Assembly (NCBI RefSeq): GCF_000006445.2
Contig: NC_006048.2
Span: 1,860,001 to 1,924,000 of the forward strand
Direction: 5' to 3'
DNA: 64,000 bases
Origin: Debaryomyces hansenii CBS767
Taxonomy: Eukaryota; Ascomycota; Pichiomycetes; Serinales; Debaryomycetaceae
The translations under genes were made by a program, and so were the position numbers. The notes under the pieces are model-generated. The model saw only the letters and a program-made list of their open reading frames with translations, did no database searches and had not been told where the DNA came from. Shown here one piece after another: positions 1 through 9,022 of this stretch. Within the stretch, counting starts at the first letter, position 1; the number at the start of each line of letters is the position of its first letter.

Positions 1-187
1 GAACCTCCTGTTATACTTAACAATTGACTTTGATCAAGCTTCATTCACTAATTACAAGTTTATGTGAGAAGTGAAAAATTATTTTGTGGTTTACGCACGC
101 TCGTTCATTTCGTTTATGGGTGCAAAACTCATCAATATAATCGATAATACAATATGTATTGTGCAAAATAACTATATAAGTATAAGT

Positions 188-2242
188 CTATTTCGAAACC
201 AGCTGCTTATTGGTCTGGTTTTCATCATGTGCGTCTTCCTCGTCACTTTCAATTATGAAATCGTCAACTCTATTGTCTGTGTGTTCCGTGATTCCTTCGT
301 TCATCTCAATATCTTCATAGGTTTTACCGGAAGTTGGAGCATATGTACCACGGCTATCACCACCCTTCAATTTATTCAAAGCCCTAGACAAAATTCCTTG
401 TTCATTTTGTTCGATCTCTTCCTCTTCAAATTGTCTTAATTGGTCTGCCCATTGAACATTTTTCTTTTTACCCGAAGGACCTGTTTTTATGATCGATGAA
501 GGACGCGATCTGTAAGACGAATAAAGTATATAAACACCCCAGATAAGAACAACAATAACTAAAAGCTGAATGAGTCGAGTGATACGGTTAGAAGTTTGTT
601 GATTCTTAGCTCTCTCTGCCTCAGCACTTGGCGTTGCAGAGTGTTCTTGATCTAAAGTGGTACTGGTGGCCAAAGATTTTCCAGATACAGCAGAAATACT
701 TGATGTTTTTGATTGAGTGACCGAAGTCGGAGATGTTTTCAGTTCTGACTCCTCTTTCTGTTTGGCCATTCGAACGCCCAATGGATATGTAACAATTGAT
801 TTCTTCTTCATATCGCTTTTATTGTCAACTTCTTTTTCGTCGAAATTACCAGTTATGATATCGATCAAACTCCTTGAAATTTCTGGTTTATCGAATGGAA
901 CCATGTGTGACGCATCAAAAACATTAACAACTGTTAGGTTTCTTTCACTTTGTATATAGCCAGCTGTCTTGTTATCATAAACCCAGTCTAATGTATCAAG
1001 GTCTTCAGAAAATCCAGTTTGACCATTCCATGTTAATTTCTTAATAAAACCTTCTATACCGATATAATTGCAAATAATATCCCTGTTCCCGTTGAACAAC
1101 ATGATCGGTATTTCCTCTAAAATAGAAGGAAACAAATGAATAGCAGGCTTCGAATTTTTAGCCCTGAAACTGTTACCTACCTTTCCTGAACATTCGCTCC
1201 ACTTTTTATGATTAATCAAATTCAAATCGTTCATGACGCTTTGTTCCCGTAAAAATGGTGTCACATTAGCTAAGTCCGGAGGCCAGTTCATGCCACAAGA
1301 AGGGTACGAGTCTCTCAAGGTATGATCATACATATTAACACATTGTTCGTTATCTGCGGCCAGCTGGTCTCTGGTGGCTTCTAAAATAAGGTTTAACACT
1401 CGTTCACACGTATTCGAAACAACTTGTGACACATCTGAGCCGTCAGGCCCATCATTTTCACTAACTATATCCTGACACTCCTGATGCTGACGCAAAATCA
1501 GGCTCCATCTAGGATTGTTTGTTTTGATAATGCCAGCTTGAACCGAGTAAGGTAAATAAGACAAGCTCTGTTCATTTGGCGCAATCCATCCATTTCCAAT
1601 CATCAACCCTTTAAGGTTAAACGGTTTTTCGCCCTCACGCAAGTTCTTATTACGACGTAATATTCCATCGGCGATATATGGGATGTACTGACCAGCATAA
1701 CTCTCACCCGCAAAATAGATTTCATTCGATGCATCCTCAGGGAATAACTCAAAAAACTTCTCCATGAACCTCACAAACTCTACAGTTATCTGATCCAAAT
1801 CATGATCGTAATCGTCTGAATAACTGAAACCAGTTCCAGCAGGCTGATCGACAAAAACCATATCTCCAGATTTGTGCCACGAACCTTCATTGTATATAAC
1901 CTCCCCTTCTTTATTAATTCTGAACGGACCCGCTTCCATTAACGCCCCATCCATAGAAGAGCATCCTGGTCCCCCATTAAGCCAGAATATAGTCCTCTTT
2001 TTCGCTTCAGGAATTTGATTTGTATCTTGGTACTTCCAGAAAAAGTAATGTGTTTGATTCTCGGGATACAATTCAAGTTGACCCGCAAACATCAAAGGCC
2101 TCTCATCCGTACGAATATTCAGATATAATCCCGGTAAAGACGTAACCAAGTATTCCGCCTTGGGATCACTCCTAGATGTAAACGGAAGTGCAAATGCTAC
2201 GAAACTCTGAACAAGAATCAACAATAAATATTTGATCACCAT
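188..2242 (-). CDS. KEX1: Kex1-type serine carboxypeptidase, Golgi membrane
   Basis: The 684-residue protein is a membrane-anchored serine carboxypeptidase (peptidase family S10). Seen: a hydrophobic signal peptide (about 1-18); the family motif NGGPGCSS; the catalytic Ser in GESYAG (about residue 181); Asp in NGNRDIICNY (about 386); His in ASHMVPFDKP (about 446). A Ser/Thr-rich stretch precedes a single membrane span (about 556-578, LLVIVVLIWGVYILY), and an acidic cytosolic tail follows. Kex1 removes C-terminal Lys/Arg left by Kex2 cleavage, for example from the alpha-factor precursor, in the trans-Golgi. The tail anchor separates it from vacuolar carboxypeptidase Y. Length is close to S. 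cerevisiae Kex1 (about 729 residues). It starts at the ATG that begins the signal peptide. The promoter carries a CACGTG box. Confidence 0.93.
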   Translation of the reverse strand: MVIKYLLLILVQSFVAFALPFTSRSDPKAEYLVTSLPGLYLNIRTDERPLMFAGQLELYPENQTHYFFWKYQDTNQIPEAKKRTIFWLNGGPGCSSMDGALMEAGPFRINKEGEVIYNEGSWHKSGDMVFVDQPAGTGFSYSDDYDHDLDQITVEFVRFMEKFFELFPEDASNEIYFAGESYAGQYIPYIADGILRRNKNLREGEKPFNLKGLMIGNGWIAPNEQSLSYLPYSVQAGIIKTNNPRWSLILRQHQECQDIVSENDGPDGSDVSQVVSNTCERVLNLILEATRDQLAADNEQCVNMYDHTLRDSYPSCGMNWPPDLANVTPFLREQSVMNDLNLINHKKWSECSGKVGNSFRAKNSKPAIHLFPSILEEIPIMLFNGNRDIICNYIGIEGFIKKLTWNGQTGFSEDLDTLDWVYDNKTAGYIQSERNLTVVNVFDASHMVPFDKPEISRSLIDIITGNFDEKEVDNKSDMKKKSIVTYPLGVRMAKQKEESELKTSPTSVTQSKTSSISAVSGKSLATSTTLDQEHSATPSAEAERAKNQQTSNRITRLIQLLVIVVLIWGVYILYSSYRSRPSSIIKTGPSGKKKNVQWADQLRQFEEEEIEQNEQGILSRALNKLKGGDSRGTYAPTSGKTYEDIEMNEGITEHTDNRVDDFIIESDEEDAHDENQTNKQLVSK

Positions 2243-2592
2243 ATTACAGAATAATGTAAACCAATTCTTCTATGAAACAACAAACCAAAGTGACTAGTAT
2301 AGATCCAAAGTACACTTTTAGAATACCTCGTATAATACAGTGACTTAATAACCAGATAATACTCCAAAAAAGGCTTATCCATCTATGTAAAAACTTCCAG
2401 TGGTATAGCTCCTCCAAGAGAAAGGAATTCCTGCACAACTTCTACACGTGAATTCCAGGTTTTGATAACATAAATCGTATATGAAGTACTACATCTCTAT
2501 AAGAAAGATCACAAGCAAACGACAAAGAAGAAATAAAGTTGGTGAATAGAGATGAGGCGATATATAGTCTGTCGATATCTCAGAAGAAAATT
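2243..2592. other. KEX1 promoter region (350 bp)
   Basis: This gap lies between the KEX1 ATG and the end of GPH1; both genes read on the minus strand. A 64-codon minus-strand frame here begins with TTG and has no ATG, so it is not taken as a gene. The only notable motif is a CACGTG box at 2445-2450. Confidence 0.6.
2445..2450. promoter_or_regulatory. CACGTG E-box upstream of KEX1
   Basis: A palindromic CACGTG lies about 200 bp upstream of the KEX1 ATG, flanked by two GAATTC-containing segments. CACGTG is the core site of Cbf1/Pho4-type bHLH factors in yeasts. The motif is seen; its use is inference. Confidence 0.35.
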
Positions 2593-5295
2593 CTAAGGAT
2601 TCAATGGCTCTACATCCCAAATATTTTCTGCGTATTCATCGACACATCTGTCAGAGCTAAAGAAACCCATGTTTGCAACACTCAAGACAGACTTCTTAAC
2701 CCATTTGTGTAAGTGGTCCTTATCTTTTGCATCTCCTCCATGGTGGCCGTAAATGTTTTCTAATTTGATGTGTGTATCCAAGAAAAGATCAAAATCATCA
2801 GTAACAAGATAATGATCACCATGATCTCTAATACTTTCTATCAACGTATGAAATTCATCAGGGTTACCAAATCTACCAGACTCGATGGCGTTGAATACCT
2901 TCTTTAAAGAATCGGGGATATTAACTCCATTATAGACGTTCTTATGTCTTAATTCTTCAACTGATTCGGCCAAATTTCCGAATAAAAAGATATTCTCCTG
3001 ACCAATTTCTCTAGTGATTTCGACATTGGCACCGTCAACAGTACCAATGATCAAGCCACCATTCAACGCGAATTTCATATTGGAGGTACCTGAAGCTTCG
3101 GTACCTGCTGTAGAAATATGGTTTGATAAATCGGAGGCAGGTATAATGATTTCAGCCTTCGAAACATTATAATCAGGAATAAACACAACTTTCAATAAAT
3201 TACCAATTTCCTCATCATTATTGACAACATCAGCAACCACGTTAATCAAGTGGATGATTGTTTTTGCCATATAATAACCAGGAGCAGCTTTACCGCCAAA
3301 AATCGAGCATTTTGAAATATAGTATTTCAACTTAATTTCCTCGACACTAACGCCCTTTGCAAGTAGTTCTTTGATGTGCAAATATCTATAGATTACTGCA
3401 AAGATGTTTAATTGTTGTCTTTTGTATTCATGAATTCTCTTAACTTGAATATCAAACAAAACTGTTGGATCGATGGTAATTCCTGTCAAGTGTTTGATCA
3501 AGGTAGCTAATTTAACTTTATTGTTGAACTTAATGATGTCCCATTTGATCAAGAATTCATCATCGTCCACAAACTGTTCCAACTCTTTTAATTTTCCTAA
3601 ATTGGTTAAATAACTATAGTTTGGATCATTCAACTTCTCACTGATTAACTTTGCCAATTCTGGATTAGCCTGTTTCAACCATCTTCTTGGTGTGATACCA
3701 TTTGTGACATTCATAAACTTGTCATCACCAAAAAATGCTACAAAATCTTTGAAAATCGTGGTTTTGATCAATTCAGAATGTAATTCTGCAACACCATTCA
3801 CTTTATGAGAACCGATTATAGCTAAGTACGCCATTCTAACTGATTTTCCGTTTTCTTCTTCAATAATTGATACTCTTCTAAGCAAATCACGATCTTTTGG
3901 GAATTTGCTCTCCACAGCTTTCAAGAAAAAGAAGTTGATATCATAGATGATCTCTAAGTGACGTGGTAATAATCTACTCACCAATTCTACTGGCCATTTC
4001 TCTAATGCTTCTGTCATAACAGTGTGGTTAGTATAAGCAAACACTCTTGTCACAATCGACCAAGCATCATCCCATGGTAATTCTTCTAAATCGACAAAAA
4101 TTCTTTGTAACTCAACAATTGCTAAAGTTGGGTGAGTGTCGTTCAATTGAATTGCAACTTGATCCGGAAACTTTTTCCAGTTATCCTTGTGGTTTTTCTT
4201 AAAACGACGGACAATGTCATGCAACGAAGCAGCCACCCAAAAATACTGTTGCTTCAATCTTAACTCTTTACCATGCATGAAATTATCATTTGGATACAAT
4301 ACGGAGGTGATAGATTCAGCCTTTTGTTGAGATGCAACAGACTGCTGATAATCACCAGCATTAAATTTATTGAAATCAAATTCGTTTGTAGGTTTTGCAT
4401 TCCACAACCTCAAATTATTCGTGTTTTCAGTGTTGAATCCAGGAATTGGATAATCAGCAGGAACCGCTAACACACGTTCTCCTCCATTCCAAATTTTCTT
4501 TGGTCTTCCTGTATTGGTATCGTAAGATTCGTATACATAACCAAAGAAATCAACCGGGATTTGAATTTCACTTCTGTTTATCTCCCAAGGATTCGTGTAT
4601 TCTAACCAATAATCTGGTTGTTCAACCTGATAACCATCAATTATCTTTTGTTGGAAAATACCATACTGATAATTCAAACCGTAGCCCCATCCGGAATAGT
4701 TTTTGGATGATAAGGAGTCAACAAAGCATGCTGCTAATCTACCTAAACCGCCGTTACCCAATGCGGCATCAGGTTCTTGATCTAATACATCTTCCAAATT
4801 GAATCCCAATTCTCGCAATGCACTCTTGGTGTGTTCTCTACTTTTCAAGTTGATCAAAGCATTGTCCATAGCCCTACCCATCAAAAACTCTAAAGACAAG
4901 TAGTATACCCGCTTACCATCGTGAATTGTTTGTTTCTGTTGTGTATTGGCCCAATCAATTAACAATTCGTCCCTAATTGTATTTGAAGCAGCCTGATACG
5001 CACCTAAATTATCACAGTTGTACATATTTCTAGCCAACGTAATTTCAACATGTTTGATGAATTCCTCCTCGAATTTTTCATTATCATTCAACGGGGTGTT
5101 CTTCTTTGTCTCTTCATCCTTAAATCTCTTCTCCTTAACGTCAAAAGGCTTTAAATGTGTGTGCTTTTTCCAAATCTTCTTCGAAGATTCAGGGATCGAT
5201 GTATCAAGAGCGATAATCTGATTGGGAGTGAATCCCGTATTTGTTCTAGTTAATTTTGGCTGTGGCAATTCAGAAGGAGTCAAGTAGTCACCCAT
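2593..5295 (-). CDS. GPH1: glycogen phosphorylase
   Basis: The 900-residue protein matches glycogen phosphorylase (GT35) over its full length. It releases glucose-1-phosphate from glycogen in the cytosol. Seen: YYLSLEFLMGRA near residue 130; the dimer and active-site segment NGGLGRLAACF; RIHEYKRQQLN; and the pyridoxal-phosphate site GTSNMKFALNGG, with the Schiff-base Lys near residue 741. Length equals S. cerevisiae Gph1 (902 residues). The N-terminal 60 residues are charged and family-variable; in S. cerevisiae this region is phosphoregulated. The gene is transcribed toward KEX1. A GAC1-type PP1 subunit and RIM15, which act in the same carbohydrate-reserve physiology, lie elsewhere in the window. 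Confidence 0.96.
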   Translation of the reverse strand: MGDYLTPSELPQPKLTRTNTGFTPNQIIALDTSIPESSKKIWKKHTHLKPFDVKEKRFKDEETKKNTPLNDNEKFEEEFIKHVEITLARNMYNCDNLGAYQAASNTIRDELLIDWANTQQKQTIHDGKRVYYLSLEFLMGRAMDNALINLKSREHTKSALRELGFNLEDVLDQEPDAALGNGGLGRLAACFVDSLSSKNYSGWGYGLNYQYGIFQQKIIDGYQVEQPDYWLEYTNPWEINRSEIQIPVDFFGYVYESYDTNTGRPKKIWNGGERVLAVPADYPIPGFNTENTNNLRLWNAKPTNEFDFNKFNAGDYQQSVASQQKAESITSVLYPNDNFMHGKELRLKQQYFWVAASLHDIVRRFKKNHKDNWKKFPDQVAIQLNDTHPTLAIVELQRIFVDLEELPWDDAWSIVTRVFAYTNHTVMTEALEKWPVELVSRLLPRHLEIIYDINFFFLKAVESKFPKDRDLLRRVSIIEEENGKSVRMAYLAIIGSHKVNGVAELHSELIKTTIFKDFVAFFGDDKFMNVTNGITPRRWLKQANPELAKLISEKLNDPNYSYLTNLGKLKELEQFVDDDEFLIKWDIIKFNNKVKLATLIKHLTGITIDPTVLFDIQVKRIHEYKRQQLNIFAVIYRYLHIKELLAKGVSVEEIKLKYYISKCSIFGGKAAPGYYMAKTIIHLINVVADVVNNDEEIGNLLKVVFIPDYNVSKAEIIIPASDLSNHISTAGTEASGTSNMKFALNGGLIIGTVDGANVEITREIGQENIFLFGNLAESVEELRHKNVYNGVNIPDSLKKVFNAIESGRFGNPDEFHTLIESIRDHGDHYLVTDDFDLFLDTHIKLENIYGHHGGDAKDKDHLHKWVKKSVLSVANMGFFSSDRCVDEYAENIWDVEPLNP

Positions 5296-6076
5296 TCTAT
5301 AGTTCTTCTAATTATACTCTTCAATGAATAAAATTCACCTTGGAATAATTAATATGTATATATATATATATATATATATGGATTGCTCTATTCAGGGAAA
5401 TATGGCTCAATCGGGTGAAACCCAAATGTGGAACCACCTTCGGGTAATGCAAGCCCATTTGGTGAATAATCACCCGTGGTGCAAAATACCCTTATTACCT
5501 GCCCAAGTATCCTGCATCTCTTGCTACATCTTCTATCCCTGTACGATGACCTGCACTCTGTCGAGCCTACATAAATTGTCCTAATTTACGTATATTTAAT
5601 TGAACAAGCTAGCTACGAAATCGCAGCTACATTCAGGTGGTCCTACAAGATCCCTAACTTCTCTACAAGCTTATTCAATATCTGTAATTTTCAATTTTTT
5701 AGTCTCATACATTATCTAGCGTTATCCCCATGTTCCTTTATTCAATGTTAGAGCAATTTACGGTGAATAAATTTCGCATAATTCCGAGATCTAGTAGAGC
5801 GGCATTCTTAATTAATCATTTGAGTCAACACCTTGCGGTTTCTCCATACATAAAAGGTAGCCCTTTTTTGAGCAGGAAAAAGGCTCTCGGGAATTACTGG
5901 AGCCCCTTGAATGGCTAGAATTACGATAATGTTGTGCAGGATTTGAGAATTTTTTATTTTGCAACTTTATTGTTGTCGTTGATGAGCTGGTGAAATGAAA
6001 CGATATTTGATAAAAGTCGATAATTAAATTGGAACATACATCTTTTAAAGAAGCTTTTTATAGAAGTCAAATCAAT
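5296..6076. other. GPH1 promoter / divergent intergenic region
   Basis: This 781-bp gap separates the GPH1 start from the first ATG of the plus-strand globin-like ORF. It contains an (AT)n run close to GPH1, a CCCCT stress-element core at about 5903-5907 and a short hairpin-forming stretch near 5861-5890. Small frames at 5324-5584 and 5730-5918 look like chance ORFs with no family resemblance. No RNA gene was seen. Confidence 0.5.
5357..5379. repeat. (TA)n microsatellite in the GPH1 promoter
   Basis: About eleven uninterrupted TA units lie some 62-84 bp upstream of the GPH1 ATG. The run is probably length-polymorphic and may also act as a TATA-rich core promoter element. Confidence 0.85.
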
Positions 6077-6772
6077 ATGCCTCCTGCTATGCCCATGCCT
6101 ATATTACGACCGATAAGAAATCAGAGTAGGAAACTGGCTACGAAGCCACCGCAGACTACATCTCAGATACAATCAGTTCGGGAAAGCAAATCCAATTTCA
6201 CAGATAATGAAATTAGAGTAATACAGCAAATTTGGGGGTCGTTGGACATGCGTTTTGAGGATGAAGTAGAACAGCAATCGGTCAACGACTGCTCTATCCA
6301 GAAAATAGTGCCAAAGTTGACAATTCTGGAGGTTCAAAAAAGGACGAAGTCAAAAAGCCTTAAATCAAGACCTCTTCGAGAATTCGAAATGAGATTGCAA
6401 AATAACATATATCACTACTTTAAATCACATCACCGGCCGAGGGGATCGCCATATGCAAGCGTAGCACATCAAGTGACTCCTGAAGACTTTCTGTTTGATT
6501 TGTATTTGCCGGCTGTCTTAGAGTTATTGAGCACACTTATCTGGCAATCAGAAGACGGAGAGACTACTATCCGCGGAGCACGGGACATAAGTTCAAACAT
6601 ATGGAGGTTCAATGTGTGGCATTACAACTTGATTGGCGAAGGGATAGTTTCAACTATCTTGGATATGCTTGGTCGAGATAATTTCTCATACGATACCGAA
6701 TATACATGGATTAAATTCTATAATAAAGTTGCCAATCTAGTGCAGTCGCAGACTGAGATACAGCCTACATAA
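6077..6772 (+). CDS. globin-fold-like protein lacking an obvious haem-binding His
   Basis: The open frame extends upstream to 6029, but the first ATG is at 6077, giving 231 residues. The N-terminal 40 residues are Pro/basic and look disordered. Residues 42-60 (TDNEIRVIQQIW) resemble a globin A helix with its Trp. Residues 181-223 (HYNLIGEGIV, then WIKFYNKVANLV) strongly resemble globin G and H helices. A basic, variable insert lies between (about 80-130). Where the proximal His (F8) is expected, about 173-174, I read Ser-Asn, so haem ligation by the usual residue seems lost. The nearest idea I have is the divergent yeast globin-like proteins such as YNL234W, but the assignment is by eye and no symbol is given. 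It faces the secreted-protein gene tail to tail. Confidence 0.5.
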   Translation: MPPAMPMPILRPIRNQSRKLATKPPQTTSQIQSVRESKSNFTDNEIRVIQQIWGSLDMRFEDEVEQQSVNDCSIQKIVPKLTILEVQKRTKSKSLKSRPLREFEMRLQNNIYHYFKSHHRPRGSPYASVAHQVTPEDFLFDLYLPAVLELLSTLIWQSEDGETTIRGARDISSNIWRFNVWHYNLIGEGIVSTILDMLGRDNFSYDTEYTWIKFYNKVANLVQSQTEIQPT

Positions 6773-7466
6773 GACTATATTATCAGAACAGTTGCTTCTT
6801 TGAACCTACAGGTGCTACGATGGGTATTCGAGGTATAATTCGGCTGGCAATAATTGGTGTTTCAATGAAATTGAGTGAACAGAACACCCTTGTGTCGTTA
6901 AACTGTATGCGTATACTATGTGACATTTCGTACATATAGAGAAGTGTAATACTGAATTCTTCTTAATAGAAAGAGCTGTATGCGTCTGGTGGAATAACTT
7001 TTGATTTAAGTAAAGCCTTATCAGAAAAAGTCATCTAGAGCATTATTATGCATATGAGCATTTGAATTACGGTTTTTTATCTACGAACAGTATTTTAATT
7101 AATTTAAGAGACTTAATTCTAAGATAATCACTAACCTAAATTCTAAGATAAATTCTAAATTATATAGGGTATGCGAATTCGTTTCCCAACGTTTCCCAAA
7201 GTAGCTGTCAGTACAATGGCAAGCTTAGGTTTATGTTTCCCAGTGGACAATTCTGCTCCGATATGGTAGATATATGAAAATCAACAATTCAGCATTTTTG
7301 AAGAATCAATTGATCCACTGGCATCTGGTGAACTACCACAAACAGAGCGAAAACTAAAGACTGCGAAAAGATCTCATTAAATATTTAAAGGTATCAACAG
7401 AAAAATGTAAAGTGGTACGAGAAAATGAACTATACGTTGCTAAATGCGGAAATTGAATATTCATGA
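6773..7466. other. long convergent spacer with short repeats
   Basis: Nearly 700 bp separate two convergent genes, unusually long next to the 33-105 bp spacers elsewhere in the window. It holds two or three copies of an AATTCTAA(GATAA) unit (about 7107-7166) and three GTTTCCCA copies at about 7181, 7191 and 7235. No ORF with a plausible start, tRNA or recognisable ncRNA was found. Confidence 0.5.
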
Positions 7467-8393
7467 TTAAAATTGACCTGATTGACCTGGACCATTTTGA
7501 CCTGGACCGGGTTGACCTGGGGCTGGTTGACCTGAAGCACCAGAACCAGTACCAGCACCAGCGCCAGCAGAAGATCCCGATGAAGCTTGACCGGATGATT
7601 GAGTGCTTAAGGTGCTGAAGGTAGTAGGGGCAAAGCTTGAAGTCGAACTAACAGAAGATGATGAGCCGCTAGCAGGACAGGTGTCTCTGTCGGTCAATTC
7701 ATCATTTTGGTAAGACTTGCAGCATTGGTCAGATGGGTAGAATTCGGTACACCAGTCCTTACCACCATCATATTTGTATCCAGAGTTGTATTCAACACAT
7801 CTGAAGCCTTGGGAAACTAAATCGTTGTAAGCGTCTGGGTGGTAACGCATATTTTCTTGACATGAACCAACGAGGAAGATCTTATCTGAAGTCTTGGAGT
7901 GATCTTCTTGTTTTTCCAATTGGTACATGACGGTAAATTGGTATAAGAATTGACACAATAAGCCTTTAGCAAAGTTGAATTTAAATTCAACACCGAAACC
8001 TGGTTGTTTCGAAATCAATTGTGGGTTGTAACGTTCCAACACGGTTTTTGAATCGGAAGCATTCAAGACAGCAAAGTCATTCAAGGATTGATGATTTGGG
8101 TTCTTAAAATATAAGTCAACGGTGTAGTTTTCTTCAGGTGCCTTAGCGTTGTTAGCAACGTACAAACTGAAATCAATTGGGAACTCAGTAGTGTCGTTAG
8201 AGCCTTGAATAGTGGAGGAAAACTTATCACAAACATAATCACCAGTATACAACAAGTCTTGAGGTGTCTTGATACCAGCACCAACAACCTTAGCATTGCC
8301 TGCGGTACTTAACTTATTGATTTCCGGAATGTTGGAAAGGAATGCATTAGATACTGCAATTAAGAGTAAAACTGGATATAAAGTGGTTAACAT
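7467..8393 (-). CDS. secreted Cys-rich protein with Ser/Gly/Pro/Gln tail
   Basis: I do not recognise this 308-residue protein. Seen: a clear signal peptide (about 1-17, ending SNAF); N-glycosylation sequons (NDT, NYT, NAS); eight cysteines, including a Cys-Cys pair in SDQCCKSYQ, enough for four disulfides. After the last Cys (about residue 237) comes a Ser/Thr-rich linker and then a low-complexity tail built on PGQ/PGP units. There is no hydrophobic C-terminus, so no GPI anchor is predicted. The most likely role is as a secreted or cell-wall-associated glycoprotein. Codon choice looks biased, as in a well-expressed gene. Function is unknown. Confidence 0.75.
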   Translation of the reverse strand: MLTTLYPVLLLIAVSNAFLSNIPEINKLSTAGNAKVVGAGIKTPQDLLYTGDYVCDKFSSTIQGSNDTTEFPIDFSLYVANNAKAPEENYTVDLYFKNPNHQSLNDFAVLNASDSKTVLERYNPQLISKQPGFGVEFKFNFAKGLLCQFLYQFTVMYQLEKQEDHSKTSDKIFLVGSCQENMRYHPDAYNDLVSQGFRCVEYNSGYKYDGGKDWCTEFYPSDQCCKSYQNDELTDRDTCPASGSSSSVSSTSSFAPTTFSTLSTQSSGQASSGSSAGAGAGTGSGASGQPAPGQPGPGQNGPGQSGQF

Positions 8394-9022
8394 GATTAGA
8401 TATTGTTTAGGTCTAGAGAAAAGACTACAACCTATGGAATTCGTTAGTCCTTATATACCTCTTTATTTCTGGAATGCAAAACATAGTATGAGCGTCTGTA
8501 GTTGCTCGACCCAATAAGATGCAATTTGGTTGGTATGTTATAAACGTTCTAATGCGATATTAAATAATCAGAAATAGTCCTCTATTGTTCTCAACATATA
8601 TACAATGTGAGGTTGTTATACAAATTAAGGGGTATCATATGCTTTGTATGTTCCAGTTCTATTTATAATATAAACATATGTATGCTTTAGGCGAATCTCG
8701 GTTATTCTTTTGGTACCTTAAAATCATCTACAGAACGAATTAATACAGCTTTCAAAAAAATTTATCTTAGGGACATAGATTTTCCCTATCCTGTTGTTTG
8801 CTTATTTGTGCTATGCTTATTTGTGCTATGCTTATTTGTGCCATGCTTACTCGAGCGCAGCAAGGAATCAGCTTAGCAATAAGGAAATAGACAGTATGAT
8901 GACAGATTGGGCTCACATACATTGTCGCGAAATCCTTCATAGTATAGCTCAGCCATTATGATGTTTATTTATTTAGATCTTTTCCCAAAAAAATAATCAT
9001 TCATTGATGCTACAATTTTTCC
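8394..9022. other. divergent promoter region, 629 bp
   Basis: This region lies between the secreted-protein gene (minus) and the WD40 gene (plus). It is AT-rich and contains a 15-bp tandem repeat at 8800-8850. No other gene was seen. Confidence 0.5.
8800..8850. repeat. 15-bp tandem repeat, about 3.3 copies
   Basis: The unit GCTTATTTGTGCTAT is repeated at 8800-8814 and 8815-8829. A third copy with one change sits at 8830-8844, and a fragment follows. It lies about 170 bp upstream of the WD40 gene ATG. Confidence 0.9.

Noticed and set aside
71..439. Plus-strand 122-codon frame over the KEX1 3' end
   Set aside because: It starts at GTG, lies antisense to the KEX1 tail and shows no family pattern.
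2244..2438. Hydrophobic 64-codon minus frame just upstream of KEX1
   Set aside because: It starts at TTG with no ATG and sits in the KEX1 promoter; AT-rich DNA gives hydrophobic codons by chance.
5861..5895. Hairpin AGCCCTTTTTT / AAAAAGGCT upstream of the globin-like ORF
   Set aside because: The stem is made mostly of a homopolymer pairing, and bacterial-type terminators are not relevant in yeast nuclear DNA.
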